Positions 31,675-39,925 of a stretch of 64,000 nt of DNA are shown here, piece after piece; the stretch's first letter is position 1, and each line of letters starts with the position of its first letter. Under the pieces are notes generated by a model. The model made no database searches and was not told the origin of the DNA. It worked only from the letters and a program-made list of their open reading frames with translations. A program made the position numbers and the translations under genes. The stretch covers positions 1,254,001 to 1,318,000 of the forward strand of contig NZ_CP054840.1 of the NCBI RefSeq assembly GCF_013363755.1, in the 5' to 3' direction. This stretch comes from Comamonas antarctica. GTDB taxonomy: Bacteria; Pseudomonadota; Gammaproteobacteria; Burkholderiales; Burkholderiaceae_C.

Positions 31675-32469
31675 TCAGGCCTTTTCCTGGAGCATTTCCT
31701 GCAAGGCCTTGATCTGCTGGCGCAGCATGCCATTTTCCTGCTCCAGCGTCTCGACGCGCTGTTGCAGGGCGGCGACGTCCACGGTTTCTGCGGCCGGTGC
31801 GCTGCCCTCGGCGGTTTCTTCGCGCGGTTTTTTCTTCGACTCGCGCACGCGCTTGGCGGCCTGCCTGAGTTCGTCCTTGCCCGCGGCCGCCGCGGCCACC
31901 TGTTCCTCGGCAGGCAGTTGCGCCACGGCCGCCGCGGCGTTGATCGAGATCTCGCCGGCCTTCACCGCGGCCACGACTTCGGGCGCGGCCTTCTGCTGGA
32001 TGGTCTCGATCTGCTTGACCTGGGTGCTGCTCAGGCGCGCGGCGCGCGCCAGCGCCTCGCGCGTGGCCAGCGCCTGCTGCTCGGCGCTGTCGTCGGCAGG
32101 GGCCGCCTCGGCCGCAGGCGCGGCGCTCTGCGCGGCTTTGGCGCGGCGCGCCGCCACGATCTCGCGCTTGCGCAGCGCCAGCACGCCGCGCTGGAAGTCG
32201 GACACGCTGCGCCGGCCCAGGTGCTGGTCGATCATCCACAGGTGAACGTCATCCATGCTCTGGAAATGCTTGGCCTGCACGGTCTCGAACGGCACGCCAT
32301 GCTTCTGGCAGATGCCGTAGCGGTTGTGGCCGTCGACCAGCAGGTCGCCCCACAGCACCAGCGCATCGCGGCAGCCTTCCGCCAGGATGCTGCGTTCGAG
32401 CGCTTCGTGTTCGTCGGCGCTCAGCGGGTCGATATAGGCCTTGAGTTCTTCGTTGACAACAATATTCAT
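31675..32469 (-). CDS. ParB/Sulfiredoxin-like N-terminal domain protein with coiled-coil tail
   Basis: 264 residues. The N-terminal third resembles the ParB-like nuclease domain (IDPLSADEHEALERSILAEG, then LLVDGHNRYGICQKHGVP, the usual V.DGHNRY phosphate-binding motif at about residues 45-60). A helical middle follows (LARAARLSSTQVKQIETIQ), then a low-complexity Ala/Lys region and a C-terminal leucine-heptad coiled coil (about 215-262). It is not the chromosomal ParB: no ParA or parS context is nearby. Proteins of this build occur on plasmids and islands as replication- or partition-associated proteins. No AGGA-type site precedes the ATG. Confidence 0.7.
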   Translation of the reverse strand: MNIVVNEELKAYIDPLSADEHEALERSILAEGCRDALVLWGDLLVDGHNRYGICQKHGVPFETVQAKHFQSMDDVHLWMIDQHLGRRSVSDFQRGVLALRKREIVAARRAKAAQSAAPAAEAAPADDSAEQQALATREALARAARLSSTQVKQIETIQQKAAPEVVAAVKAGEISINAAAAVAQLPAEEQVAAAAAGKDELRQAAKRVRESKKKPREETAEGSAPAAETVDVAALQQRVETLEQENGMLRQQIKALQEMLQEKA

Positions 32470-32588
32470 GGGAGGAGAGGCGATGGCCGACGGCAACGCG
32501 CCTGGGGGGAAGAATGGGAGCCACCCGGAAGGGGCAGCGCTGTGGCGGTGTCGCTGTGTGATCAGGCCAGTCAACACTGGCCTAGGCG

Positions 32589-32680
32589 TTCACCCTTCGT
32601 CAAGCTCAGGGCGAACGGGGTGGTTCTTCACCCTTCGTCAAGCTCAGGGCGAACGGGGTGGTTCTTCACCCTTCGACCGA
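32589..32680. repeat. tandem REP-like repeat, 38-bp period
   Basis: The unit TTCACCCTTCGTCAAGCTCA followed by GGGCGAACGGGGTGGTTC occurs twice in perfect register (32589-32626 and 32627-32664), then a third copy breaks off after TTCACCCTTCGA. The core is the same family as the single element at 8080-8107. It lies between the trhP stop and the ParB-like start and is non-coding. Confidence 0.88.
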
Positions 32681-32694
32681 AGAAGCGGGGCGTG

Positions 32695-34059
32695 TTAGAG
32701 CAGACGCGCGATCAGCGCACCGTCCACCGGGCCTTCGAGCGGAATGCGCACGCGGATCGGGTTGCCCTGGGCCACGGCCACGGCGTCGCCGTCGAGGTTG
32801 AACATCTGCTCGAGCTTGACCTGGCGGTTGCCGCTCGGATGGATGATTTCCAGCGTGTCGCCGACCGCGAAGCGGTTCTTGGTCTCGATCTCGGCAAGGC
32901 CGTCGGCCCAGCCGCGCACTTCGCCGACGAAGTGGCTGCGCTGCAGCAGCGAGTGGCCGGTCTCGTAGTTCTGGTAGTCCTGCGACGGACGGCGCTCGAG
33001 GAAACCGCTGGTATAGCCGCGGTTGGCCAGGCCCTCGAGTTCGGTGATCAGGTGCGGGTTGAACGGGCGGCCCGCGACGGCATCGTCAATCGCGCGGCGG
33101 TAGGTCTGGGCGGTGCGCGCGACGTAGTACAGCGACTTGGTGCGGCCTTCGATCTTGAGCGAATCGACGCCGATCTTCGTGAGCCGGTCGATGTGCTCGA
33201 CGGCGCGCAGGTCCTTGCTGTTCATGATGTAGGTGCCGTGCTCATCTTCCATGATGGGCATCAGCTCGCCGGGGCGGCCTTGCTCTTCGAGCAGGTAGAC
33301 CTGGTCGGCCTTGGGGTGGCGCGGCGTGTTGTTGCAGGCCGAGAAGCTGGTTTCCTCTTCCTGCTGGGCCTTGGCGAAGTCGAAGTCGCCTTCCATCTTC
33401 AGCGGGATGGCTTCGCCGGTGTTCGGGTCCACGGCCGTTTCCTGCGTCGCGTAGTTCCAGCGGCAGGCATTGGTGCAGGTGCCCTGGTTGGGGTCGCGGC
33501 GGTTGAAGTAGCCCGACAGCAGGCAGCGGCCCGAGTAGGCGATGCACAGCGCGCCGTGCACGAACACCTCGAGTTCCATGTCCGGGCATTCCTGGCGGAT
33601 CTTCTCGATCTCGTCGAGGCTCAGTTCGCGCGACAGGATGATGCGCGCAATGCCCATGCGCTGCCAGAACTTGACGGCCGCATAGTTGACGGTGTTGGCC
33701 TGCACCGAGATGTGGATCGGCACCTCGGGCCACTTCTCGCGCACCATCATCATCAGGCCGGGATCGGCCATGATCAGCGCGTCGGGCTTGAACGCGATGA
33801 CGGGTTCCATGTCGCGCAGATAGGTGCGCACCTTGTCGTTGTGCGGCAGCAGGTTGCTGGTGACGAAGAATTTCTTGCCGCGCGCATGGGCTTCGGCAAT
33901 GCCCTGGCCGATCTGCTCGAGGCGGAACTCGTTGTTGCGCGCGCGCAGCGAGTAGCGGGGCTGGCCCGCGTAGATGGCGTCGGCGCCAAAGTCGTAGGCG
34001 GCGCGCATCTTGTCAAGCGAGCCGGCGGGCAGCAGTAGTTCGGGGGCTTTGAGGGGCAT
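32695..34059 (-). CDS. trhP: U32-family protein TrhP/YegQ (tRNA uridine 5-hydroxylation)
   Basis: A 454-residue U32 'peptidase' family protein. ELLLPAGSLDKMRAAYDFGADAIYAG opens the TIM-barrel, EVFVHGALCIAYSGRCLLS is the U32 signature, and the spaced cysteines in CLLSGYFNRRDPNQGTCTNACRW plus one in SACNNT can hold an iron-sulfur cluster. E. coli TrhP (YegQ) makes 5-hydroxyuridine at tRNA position 34 with prephenate as cofactor; the length and C-terminal barrel agree with that protein. It appears to be transcribed alone. Confidence 0.9.
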   Translation of the reverse strand: MPLKAPELLLPAGSLDKMRAAYDFGADAIYAGQPRYSLRARNNEFRLEQIGQGIAEAHARGKKFFVTSNLLPHNDKVRTYLRDMEPVIAFKPDALIMADPGLMMMVREKWPEVPIHISVQANTVNYAAVKFWQRMGIARIILSRELSLDEIEKIRQECPDMELEVFVHGALCIAYSGRCLLSGYFNRRDPNQGTCTNACRWNYATQETAVDPNTGEAIPLKMEGDFDFAKAQQEEETSFSACNNTPRHPKADQVYLLEEQGRPGELMPIMEDEHGTYIMNSKDLRAVEHIDRLTKIGVDSLKIEGRTKSLYYVARTAQTYRRAIDDAVAGRPFNPHLITELEGLANRGYTSGFLERRPSQDYQNYETGHSLLQRSHFVGEVRGWADGLAEIETKNRFAVGDTLEIIHPSGNRQVKLEQMFNLDGDAVAVAQGNPIRVRIPLEGPVDGALIARLL

Positions 34060-34120
34060 GGCGCAATTGTCCCCGATTGTCAGAAACCGGGTGGCGCCAG
34101 CCCCTGTTTTCGGCGCCGCG

Positions 34121-34462
34121 TCAAGCGAGATCGCGTTCGCGCACGTCGCTCAGGTCCCGGTCCAGGAACCAGTTCAGCGCGGTGCGGATGGCGGCCACCG
34201 CGGCCATGCGTGCGATGGCATCCCAGCCGTCGGTGGTCGAGGTCTCGATGATGTCGGCCGCGAGCTGAAAGGTGAGCCCCGCGACCAGCCAGCGCGCATA
34301 GCGCAGCCAGATGGCGCGGCGCTCGTGGCCGGAAGGCGGGTGGCCGAGCGCGCGCAGGCAGGCGCCGCAGGCCTGCAGCGTGGCCAATACGATGACCGCC
34401 ATCGCGATGCTGTCGATCAACAGCACCGCGCCCTCGCTGATCAGCACGAACCATTCGCGCAT
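34121..34462 (-). CDS. DUF1622-like membrane protein
   Basis: A 113-residue protein with two or three hydrophobic helices (about residues 8-30, 50-70 and 83-100) and the charged central R..WLRYARWLVAGLTFQLAADIIET segment typical of the DUF1622 family. Function unknown. It starts two bases downstream of the FGE gene's stop and is the last gene of the leftward DUF202-FGE-DUF1622 unit. Confidence 0.75.
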   Translation of the reverse strand: MREWFVLISEGAVLLIDSIAMAVIVLATLQACGACLRALGHPPSGHERRAIWLRYARWLVAGLTFQLAADIIETSTTDGWDAIARMAAVAAIRTALNWFLDRDLSDVRERDLA

Positions 34463-34464
34463 GC

Positions 34465-35445
34465 TCAGTCTCCGTCCTGTGGCCCGGGGCCGCGCAGCAC
34501 GCAGCGGAAGCCGACATGGCTGGTGGAGGTGTCGATGGGCTGGGCGTGGCGCGCCGCCGGGCGGTAGCGCCGGCAGTAGCTCGGCGCGCACAGGTGCGAG
34601 CCGCCCTTGAGCACCTTGCGCGGAATCGGCACGCCGTCGCCGCCGGCATAGCTGGCCTCCTCGCGCGCGCCGCGCGGGTCGCGCGGCGCGCAGCAGGGGC
34701 GCGCGCCCTGGTCCTCGTGCCGCGGCGCGTACCAGTCGGCGGTCCACTCCCAGACATTGCCAATCATGTCGAGCAGCCCCCAGCCGTTGGCGGGAAACGC
34801 GTTGACCGGCGAGGTGCGGTCGTAGCCGTCGCCGCGCTGGTTCTCATGCGGAAACGCACCCTGCCAGGTGTTGGCCATGTGGCGGCCGCCGGGCGTGAGT
34901 TCGTCGCCCCAGGCGTATTCGGCGCCGCTCAGGCCGCCGCGCGCGGCGAATTCCCACTCGGCTTCGGTCGGCAGCGCCAGCCCGGCCCATTCGGCGTAAG
35001 CCAGCACATCGCAGTAGGCGACATGCACGACCGGGTGGTCGTCCAGCCCGCCAATCGAGCTGCGCGGACCTTGCGGACGGCGCCATTGCGCATCGAAGCG
35101 GAAATTCCACCACTGGCTGTAATCGCGCAGGTCCACGGGATGGTCGGGGGGCGAGAACACCATCGAGCCGGCGCGCAGCATGTGCGGCAGCGCGCCCGGA
35201 TAGGACGCCGGGTCGGGCGCCTTCTCGGCAAAGGTGACATAGCCCGTGGCCTCGACAAAGCGCCGGAACTCGCGGTTGGTCACGGGCGTGCGCTGCATCC
35301 AGAACCCTTCCACACGCGCGAAGTGGGCCGGAGCTTCCTCGGGGTAGTGGTCATCGGAGCCCATGCGGAACAGGCCGCCGGGCACCCACACCAGGTTGCC
35401 GGGCCGGGTCGCGGCGGGCCGCGCGGTTTTGACGACGTCGTCCAT
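34465..35445 (-). CDS. formylglycine-generating enzyme (sulfatase-modifying factor) family protein
   Basis: 326 residues spanning one complete FGE-sulfatase domain: WVPGGLFRMGSDDHYPEEAP at the start, the Trp-rich middle, MIGNVWEWTADWYAP, and GGSHLCAPSYCRRYRPAARH near the end. Cys286 and Cys291 sit five residues apart, exactly like the copper-binding catalytic pair of authentic FGEs (human Cys336/Cys341). It should therefore be a real sulfatase-activating oxidase that turns a cysteine into formylglycine, not an EgtB- or PvdO-type relative. No signal peptide: cytoplasmic. A TTG four codons upstream is an alternative start. The nearest sulfatase gene is 11 kb away. Confidence 0.87.
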   Translation of the reverse strand: MDDVVKTARPAATRPGNLVWVPGGLFRMGSDDHYPEEAPAHFARVEGFWMQRTPVTNREFRRFVEATGYVTFAEKAPDPASYPGALPHMLRAGSMVFSPPDHPVDLRDYSQWWNFRFDAQWRRPQGPRSSIGGLDDHPVVHVAYCDVLAYAEWAGLALPTEAEWEFAARGGLSGAEYAWGDELTPGGRHMANTWQGAFPHENQRGDGYDRTSPVNAFPANGWGLLDMIGNVWEWTADWYAPRHEDQGARPCCAPRDPRGAREEASYAGGDGVPIPRKVLKGGSHLCAPSYCRRYRPAARHAQPIDTSTSHVGFRCVLRGPGPQDGD

Positions 35446-35449
35446 GTGT

Positions 35450-36130
35450 CTATCCAAAGGGTCCGATGTTCAACACGATGCTCAGCACGGCGACCACGCC
35501 GATGCCCAGCAGGATGATTGCGGTCACCAGCGTGAAGGAGGTCGGAAACACGCTTTCGCCGTGGATCAGGCCGTTCTCGGTCATTTCTTCGCGCGTGTGG
35601 CGCAGGCCCTGCATGAAGCGCAGGTGGTAGAGGATGCCGATCGCCAGCATGATGATGCCCAGGCACACCAGCGATACGCCGAAGTTGCGAGTCGCATGCG
35701 AGTCGTGGAGCAGTTTGTTGATGGCCAGCTTCTCGAACGCCTGGACGATGGTGAAACCAAAGCTGATCAGCGACAGCGAGGTGCGGATCACCGACATCAG
35801 CGTGCGGTCGGCGCTCATGCGCGTGCGCTGGAACGACATGCCGGTGCGCCGCTTGGACATGTCCGTGCGCGCCGTCGACATGTCGGTGCGCTCCGTCGAC
35901 ATCGCGGTGCGCTCCTTGGACATGTCGGTGCGCTCCCTGGACATGCCGGTGCGTTCGGTGGACATGTCGGTGCGCTTGGCCGACAGGCCGGTGCGGAACT
36001 GCGAGTACTGCAGCGACGCACTGTCCGGATCGGACGCGTCGACCTGCGGGATCTGGGTTGGCGGCGGCTTGTCCGGACCTGCCGGCGGCGTCGGATCGGT
36101 GGGCGGCGTCGGGTCTTGGTTCGAGGTCAT
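35450..36130 (-). CDS. DUF202 membrane protein with an 11-fold heptad repeat
   Basis: 226 residues in three parts. The first is a Pro-rich cytoplasmic head (1-45). The second is eleven consecutive seven-residue repeats of the form RT-x-MS-xx (46-122; for example RTDMSTE, RTGMSRE, RTDMSKE). The third is a membrane region with three helices, beginning at SLISFGFTIVQAFEKL and including VCLGIIMLAIGILYHLRFMQG. DUF202 proteins normally enter the first helix through a single motif of the type RT.L.W.RT; here that motif appears amplified. The array should form one long helix. Function unknown. It is the first gene of a unit with FGE and DUF1622, and an 18-bp inverted repeat lies 33 bp upstream. Confidence 0.78.
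   Translation of the reverse strand: MTSNQDPTPPTDPTPPAGPDKPPPTQIPQVDASDPDSASLQYSQFRTGLSAKRTDMSTERTGMSRERTDMSKERTAMSTERTDMSTARTDMSKRRTGMSFQRTRMSADRTLMSVIRTSLSLISFGFTIVQAFEKLAINKLLHDSHATRNFGVSLVCLGIIMLAIGILYHLRFMQGLRHTREEMTENGLIHGESVFPTSFTLVTAIILLGIGVVAVLSIVLNIGPFG
35765..35995 (-). repeat. in-frame 21-bp repeat array inside the DUF202 gene
   Basis: Eleven 21-bp units encode the RTxMSxx heptads. On the plus strand they show as diverged copies of GACATGTCGGTGCGCTC and relatives. Units differ at several positions, so the array is not a recent expansion of one copy, but its register never breaks. Confidence 0.88.
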
Positions 36131-36163
36131 GGCACAAAGATAATCAGCGCGCCCGGGTGGAGC

Positions 36164-36181
36164 ATTGGACCTTGGTCCCAT
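36164..36181 (-). promoter_or_regulatory. shared 18-bp inverted-repeat motif, copy 1 (upstream of DUF202-FGE operon)
   Basis: Plus-strand ATTGGACCTTGGTCCCAT; on the coding strand ATGGGACCAAGGTCCAAT. The core GGACC-TT-GGTCC is a perfect inverted repeat. It ends 33 bp before the ATG at 36130, the same spacing as copies at 41280 and 51960. Confidence 0.72.
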
Positions 36182-36205
36182 CGCTGTGCAGGGCAGTTGA
36201 CGCCG

Positions 36206-37696
36206 TCAGCGCGCAGGCGTCGCGAGCGATTCGAGCACCCGCGCCGCGGCGGCATGCTGCGGCACGGCCAGGCCCTGGCGCGCCTGGGCGGCGGAGATCT
36301 GCGCACCCTGCACGCTGCCGCGCACCACCAGGTCGCTGCCCGGCGCGTAGACCCAGCGCGTGATGGCCGCGACCTCGGCGTCGGTCAGGTCGCCGGCGGC
36401 CAGCAGCACCGCCGAGGTGGCCAGCGTCTGCAACTCGGCGGACTGCCCCGCGTAGGTGCCTGCAGGCAAGGCCAGCGGGTACCAGGCGGGATTGCGCGCC
36501 GCGAGATCGCGCACCACGCGCGCCTCCAGTGGCAGCAGCTGCAAGCCCAGTTCCGCCACCGCGCCGCGGATGCTGTCGGCAGGAAAGCCGATGACCTGCA
36601 CCAGCGCATCGGCTGCGCCGTCGCGCAAGGCGCGCAGCGCGGCGTCGGGCGCCAGGTCCAGCACCGCCGACAGCCGGGACTCGTCCACGCCATGGGCTTG
36701 CAGCACGGCCAGCGCCGTGGTGCGCGACGCGGCGCCGGGCTGGCCCACGGCCACGCGCTTGCCGGCCAGGTCGGCGACCGAGCGCAGGCCCGCCTCGCGC
36801 CGCACCAGCACATGCACGGCCTCGGGGTAGAGGCTGCCAATGGCGCGCAGCGTGGTCCACGCACCTTCCTGGGCAAACGGGCCTTCGCCGCGGAAGGCCC
36901 ACCAAGCCGAGTCGCCCTGTGCCAGGCCCAGCGGCGCACGGCCTTCGCGCACCAGCCGGATGTTTTCCTCGCCGCCCGCGGTGACCAGGGCCTCGGTGCG
37001 CTGGCTGCCCTGGCCCAACGCCTGGGCAAAGCGCAGGTATTGGCCGCTGGCCGGACCCGCGGCAATGGCGTAGCCGCGCGCGACACGCGCCAGACGCGCG
37101 CGCAGGGCCGCGTGCGCGTTCTCCAGTTCCTGCACGATGGCCTCGCGCGTGGCCGGCGAGGTTTCGGGCGGCGCGTTGGCGACCACGCTGCGCATGGCCT
37201 CGAGCAGCCGCTCCTCGGGCGGGCGGGGCGCTTCTGCCGCGAAGCCTGGGGCGCCCGGCGCGCTAAAGCCCTGCGGCGCCACCGCTTCCCAGCCCTCGCC
37301 TGCGCGCCGGTACAGCGCCGAGCCATGGGCGCGCAGCACATCGCCGGCCTGGTTGCCACCGCTGCGGATGCCGGTCAGCCCCTTGGGCCCCGTGCCCAGC
37401 GCGCTCACCAGCCCGGCGACGCCGGCCGCATCCCAGGCGCCGAAGTCGTAGTCGCGCGCCAGTTGCAGGTCGGCATCGAAATAAACCACGCGCCGGGTCT
37501 CGCCCGGCGGTGCCTTGGCGTCGTCCTGCGAGCCGCGGCGCTGCAGCGCCTGCAGCTGGAGCGTTCCCGCAGGCAGCGCCGCGTCCAGGCGCTGCCGCAC
37601 GTCGGCCTCGAGCGCTCGCGTGTCGGGGCCGCGTGCGCAGGCCGCGAGCAGCAGCGCCAGCAGCAGGGCAGCAGTCGGGCCGATGCGCAGCGCCAT
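36206..37696 (-). CDS. TAXI-family solute-binding lipoprotein with an extra N-terminal domain
   Basis: 496 residues. A lipobox (LLLAAC, Cys20) marks it as a lipoprotein. The C-terminal part, from about residue 205, is a TAXI-type periplasmic binding fold (YAIAAGPASGQYLRFAQALG; GGEENIRLVREGRAPLGLAQGD; LAGKRVAVGQPGA). Residues about 25-190 form an extra domain with no counterpart in the usual 320-residue TAXI proteins. TAXI receptors normally pair with a TRAP membrane protein, but none is present here. The next gene upstream, two bases away, encodes a GltS symporter, which suggests an unusual receptor-symporter pairing, perhaps for glutamate or another dicarboxylate. Confidence 0.78.
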   Translation of the reverse strand: MALRIGPTAALLLALLLAACARGPDTRALEADVRQRLDAALPAGTLQLQALQRRGSQDDAKAPPGETRRVVYFDADLQLARDYDFGAWDAAGVAGLVSALGTGPKGLTGIRSGGNQAGDVLRAHGSALYRRAGEGWEAVAPQGFSAPGAPGFAAEAPRPPEERLLEAMRSVVANAPPETSPATREAIVQELENAHAALRARLARVARGYAIAAGPASGQYLRFAQALGQGSQRTEALVTAGGEENIRLVREGRAPLGLAQGDSAWWAFRGEGPFAQEGAWTTLRAIGSLYPEAVHVLVRREAGLRSVADLAGKRVAVGQPGAASRTTALAVLQAHGVDESRLSAVLDLAPDAALRALRDGAADALVQVIGFPADSIRGAVAELGLQLLPLEARVVRDLAARNPAWYPLALPAGTYAGQSAELQTLATSAVLLAAGDLTDAEVAAITRWVYAPGSDLVVRGSVQGAQISAAQARQGLAVPQHAAAARVLESLATPAR

Positions 37697-37698
37697 CG

Positions 37699-38904
37699 TC
37701 ACTGCCCCAGCAAGTCCAGCGAGAGGAAACCGGTCAGTATCACGGCGTTCATCAGGTCCACCAGGAAGGCGCCGGCCAGCGGCACGATCAGGAACGCGCG
37801 CGGCGCCGGACCATGCTTGGCCGCGATCGCCTGCATGTTCGCGATGGCCGTCGCGGTCGAGCCCAGATTGAAGCCGATGAAGGCGGCCGAGGTCACGGCA
37901 GCCTCGTAGTCGCGGCCCATGACGCGAAAACAGACGAAAACCGCGTAGAGCGCGATGATGATCGTATGCGCCGCCAGGATGGCCAGCAGCGGCCCGGCCG
38001 TGCGCGCGACCTCGACCAGGTTCAGCGCCATCATCGTCATCACCAGGAACAGCGCCAGGCACAGGCCCGAGATCAGCTCGGTGGCTCGGTCGTCGAAGTG
38101 CAGCCCCACCAGCGGCGCCAGGTTGCGCACGGCCACGCCTACCAGCATGCACCACAGGAAACCGGGCACGGTCATCGGCAGATCCTGCATTTGCTGCGCC
38201 AGCCACTGGCCCAGGATGACCGCGCCGAGAATGCCGGCCAGCGCGCCCGCCACGCCCAGCGCCGACACCGCGCGCGCTTCGGCCTGCGGCCCGGCGGCCT
38301 GCGCCTCGGCCTGGTCCAGCCCGAGCCGGTGGCGCCTGATGAGGAACTGCGCGACCGGTCCCGCGACGATGCCGCCCAGGATGAGGCCCACGGTGGCCGA
38401 GGTCATGGAAAGCTCCATCACCGACTGCAGGTTGTTGACCTCGGCAAAGCGCTCGGCATAGGCCGCGCCCGTGCCATGGCCGCCGACCAGCGTGATCGAG
38501 CCGACGATGACGCCGTACAGCGGATGCAGGTCCAGCAGCGTGGCCATTGCGAGCCCGACGCCGTTTTGCAGCACGATGAAGGGAAACAGCACCAGCACGA
38601 AGCGGCCCAGCGCCTTGCCGCCCTGGCGCAGCAGCCGCAGGTCGGCGCCCATGCCGACGCCGGCAAAGAACATCAGCAGCAGGGTCGGCTTGAGCGTCGT
38701 GTCGAGCGCCACCGGCGCCTGCCCGCTGCTGCCCAGCAGCGCCGCCGCCGAGGCGACGGCCGCGAACAGCAGGCCGCCCGTCACGGGCTCGGGAATGTTG
38801 TAGCGCGCGAGAAAGCCCACGCGCCGCGTGACGCCCGCGCCGACCAGCAGGCAGGCCACGGCGGCAAACAGCGATTGCAGCGGCGTCAGGGCGAAAGCGT
38901 CCAT
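37699..38904 (-). CDS. gltS: sodium/glutamate symporter, GltS family
   Basis: A 401-residue inner-membrane carrier with about ten to twelve helices that imports glutamate with Na+. The two inverted family halves are visible: VGSITLVGGHGTGAAYAERF in the first re-entrant loop and SAAFIGFNLGSTATAIANMQA in the second. LARYNIPEPVTGGLLFA near the N-terminus is a GltS hallmark. It overlaps no gene but is only two bases from the TAXI-type gene and 17 bp from the acid phosphatase gene, so the three probably form one leftward transcript. Confidence 0.92.
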   Translation of the reverse strand: MDAFALTPLQSLFAAVACLLVGAGVTRRVGFLARYNIPEPVTGGLLFAAVASAAALLGSSGQAPVALDTTLKPTLLLMFFAGVGMGADLRLLRQGGKALGRFVLVLFPFIVLQNGVGLAMATLLDLHPLYGVIVGSITLVGGHGTGAAYAERFAEVNNLQSVMELSMTSATVGLILGGIVAGPVAQFLIRRHRLGLDQAEAQAAGPQAEARAVSALGVAGALAGILGAVILGQWLAQQMQDLPMTVPGFLWCMLVGVAVRNLAPLVGLHFDDRATELISGLCLALFLVMTMMALNLVEVARTAGPLLAILAAHTIIIALYAVFVCFRVMGRDYEAAVTSAAFIGFNLGSTATAIANMQAIAAKHGPAPRAFLIVPLAGAFLVDLMNAVILTGFLSLDLLGQ

Positions 38905-38921
38905 GGGTCTGTCGCGGCGCT

Positions 38922-39740
38922 TCAGAGCGGCTGGGCCAGCGCGGCTGCTTCGGCGCGGCAGTCGCGCGTGGGCTTGGCGCCGCTGGCCTGCGCCGCGGCC
39001 AGCTCCTTCTTTGCGGCCGCGAGATCGCTGCGGAAGGCCGGCTCCGACTGCAGGCGCGCCACGGTGGCGGCGGCGACGAAGCGGCCCTCGAGCACATCGC
39101 TGCGCCAGTGGACGTTGCAGATATTGCGGTTTTCGCCAAACGCGCGGCCGCGCGCGGCAATGGCATCGGTGCGCGCGGGCGCGATCTCGATCAGCACCAT
39201 TGCCCAGGCCCAGCCGATGGCGGTGTGGCCCGAGGGATAGGAGCCGTCCTTGGCCAGGAAGGCCTGTTCCTGCGGCGTGCAGATCGGCGCCTGGTTGGCG
39301 ACGAATGGCCGGGTGCGCTGGTAGTGGTCCTTGGCCGAGTAGGTGGCCAGCCCCGCGTCGGTCATGGTGCGGCGCAGCAACTGGTACAGGTAGGGAGTGC
39401 GGGCCTGGGTCACGGATACACCCAGCACGCAGGAGAAGGTGTCGGCGGCATGCGGAAAGCGCAGGTCGGCGTCCAGCGTGGCTTGCGTCCAGCGCGGCGT
39501 GCCGTGCAGCGCCAGGCTCTTGCGCATGATCTCCTCGTCGAACGCAAACGCGCCCGAGCCCGGTGCCGGCGGCGGTGGGATCAGCGCCAGGCTGTTGGGC
39601 AGCGCCTCCTTGGACAGGTAGCCCTGCAGGAATCCGGGCAGGATTTCCGGGACCTTGGCCGGCTGCGCGGGCTGCGCCGGGTCGGGGACATGGGCGCAGC
39701 CGGCAACGGTCAGCGCGACGATGGCAAGCAATGTTTTCAT
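38922..39740 (-). CDS. class A non-specific acid phosphatase (PAP2 superfamily) lipoprotein
   Basis: 272 residues. A lipobox (TVAGC, Cys15) predicts an outer-membrane or periplasmic lipoprotein. The three phosphatase motifs are all intact: KDHYQRTRP (Lys137, Arg144), PSGHT (His172) and RNICNVHWRSD (Arg205, His211, Asp215). These match PhoN/ApyA-type class A phosphatases, which release phosphate from many organic monophosphates outside the cell. As first gene before gltS and the TAXI gene it may provide a dephosphorylated substrate for import. Confidence 0.9.
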   Translation of the reverse strand: MKTLLAIVALTVAGCAHVPDPAQPAQPAKVPEILPGFLQGYLSKEALPNSLALIPPPPAPGSGAFAFDEEIMRKSLALHGTPRWTQATLDADLRFPHAADTFSCVLGVSVTQARTPYLYQLLRRTMTDAGLATYSAKDHYQRTRPFVANQAPICTPQEQAFLAKDGSYPSGHTAIGWAWAMVLIEIAPARTDAIAARGRAFGENRNICNVHWRSDVLEGRFVAAATVARLQSEPAFRSDLAAAKKELAAAQASGAKPTRDCRAEAAALAQPL

Positions 39741-39826
39741 CTGAGCTCCTTGGGGCGGCGGCCAGGGATGATGGCCTCATCCGGGATAGACAGGAGCCAG
39801 CATTACAGGTTGCGGCCGCTTCCAGA

Positions 39827-39844
39827 ATGGCACCTTGGGGCAAC
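39827..39844. promoter_or_regulatory. shared inverted-repeat motif, weaker copy 2
   Basis: ATGGCACCTTGGGGCAAC matches the 18-bp consensus at 15 positions. It lies between the divergent acid phosphatase gene (86 bp away) and the glycine-zipper lipoprotein gene (81 bp away), so spacing differs from the strong copies. Confidence 0.4.
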
Positions 39845-39925
39845 GCGCTACGAACCGTGGGCCAATGCCAACGCCGCGCGCCGCGCGGAAGATCCAGCCG
39901 CGATCACATCATTACTGGAGGTTCT

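Noticed and set aside
32441..32698. Plus-strand ORF across the REP-like array, preceded by a GGAGG-like sequence
   Set aside because: Its C-terminal half is simply the translated tandem repeat, and its start overlaps the ParB-like gene's coding strand start.
35068..35085. GCGGACCTTGCGGACGG inside the FGE gene, and CGGACCTTGCGGACC near 46167, as further copies of the shared motif
   Set aside because: They are direct rather than inverted repeats, lack the ATGGGACC and CCAAT arms, and are not upstream of a gene start.
35765..35995. Regular 21-bp repeats that could be mistaken for a CRISPR array
   Set aside because: There are no spacers; the repeats are contiguous, in frame and encode heptads of the DUF202 protein. 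No cas genes are present.
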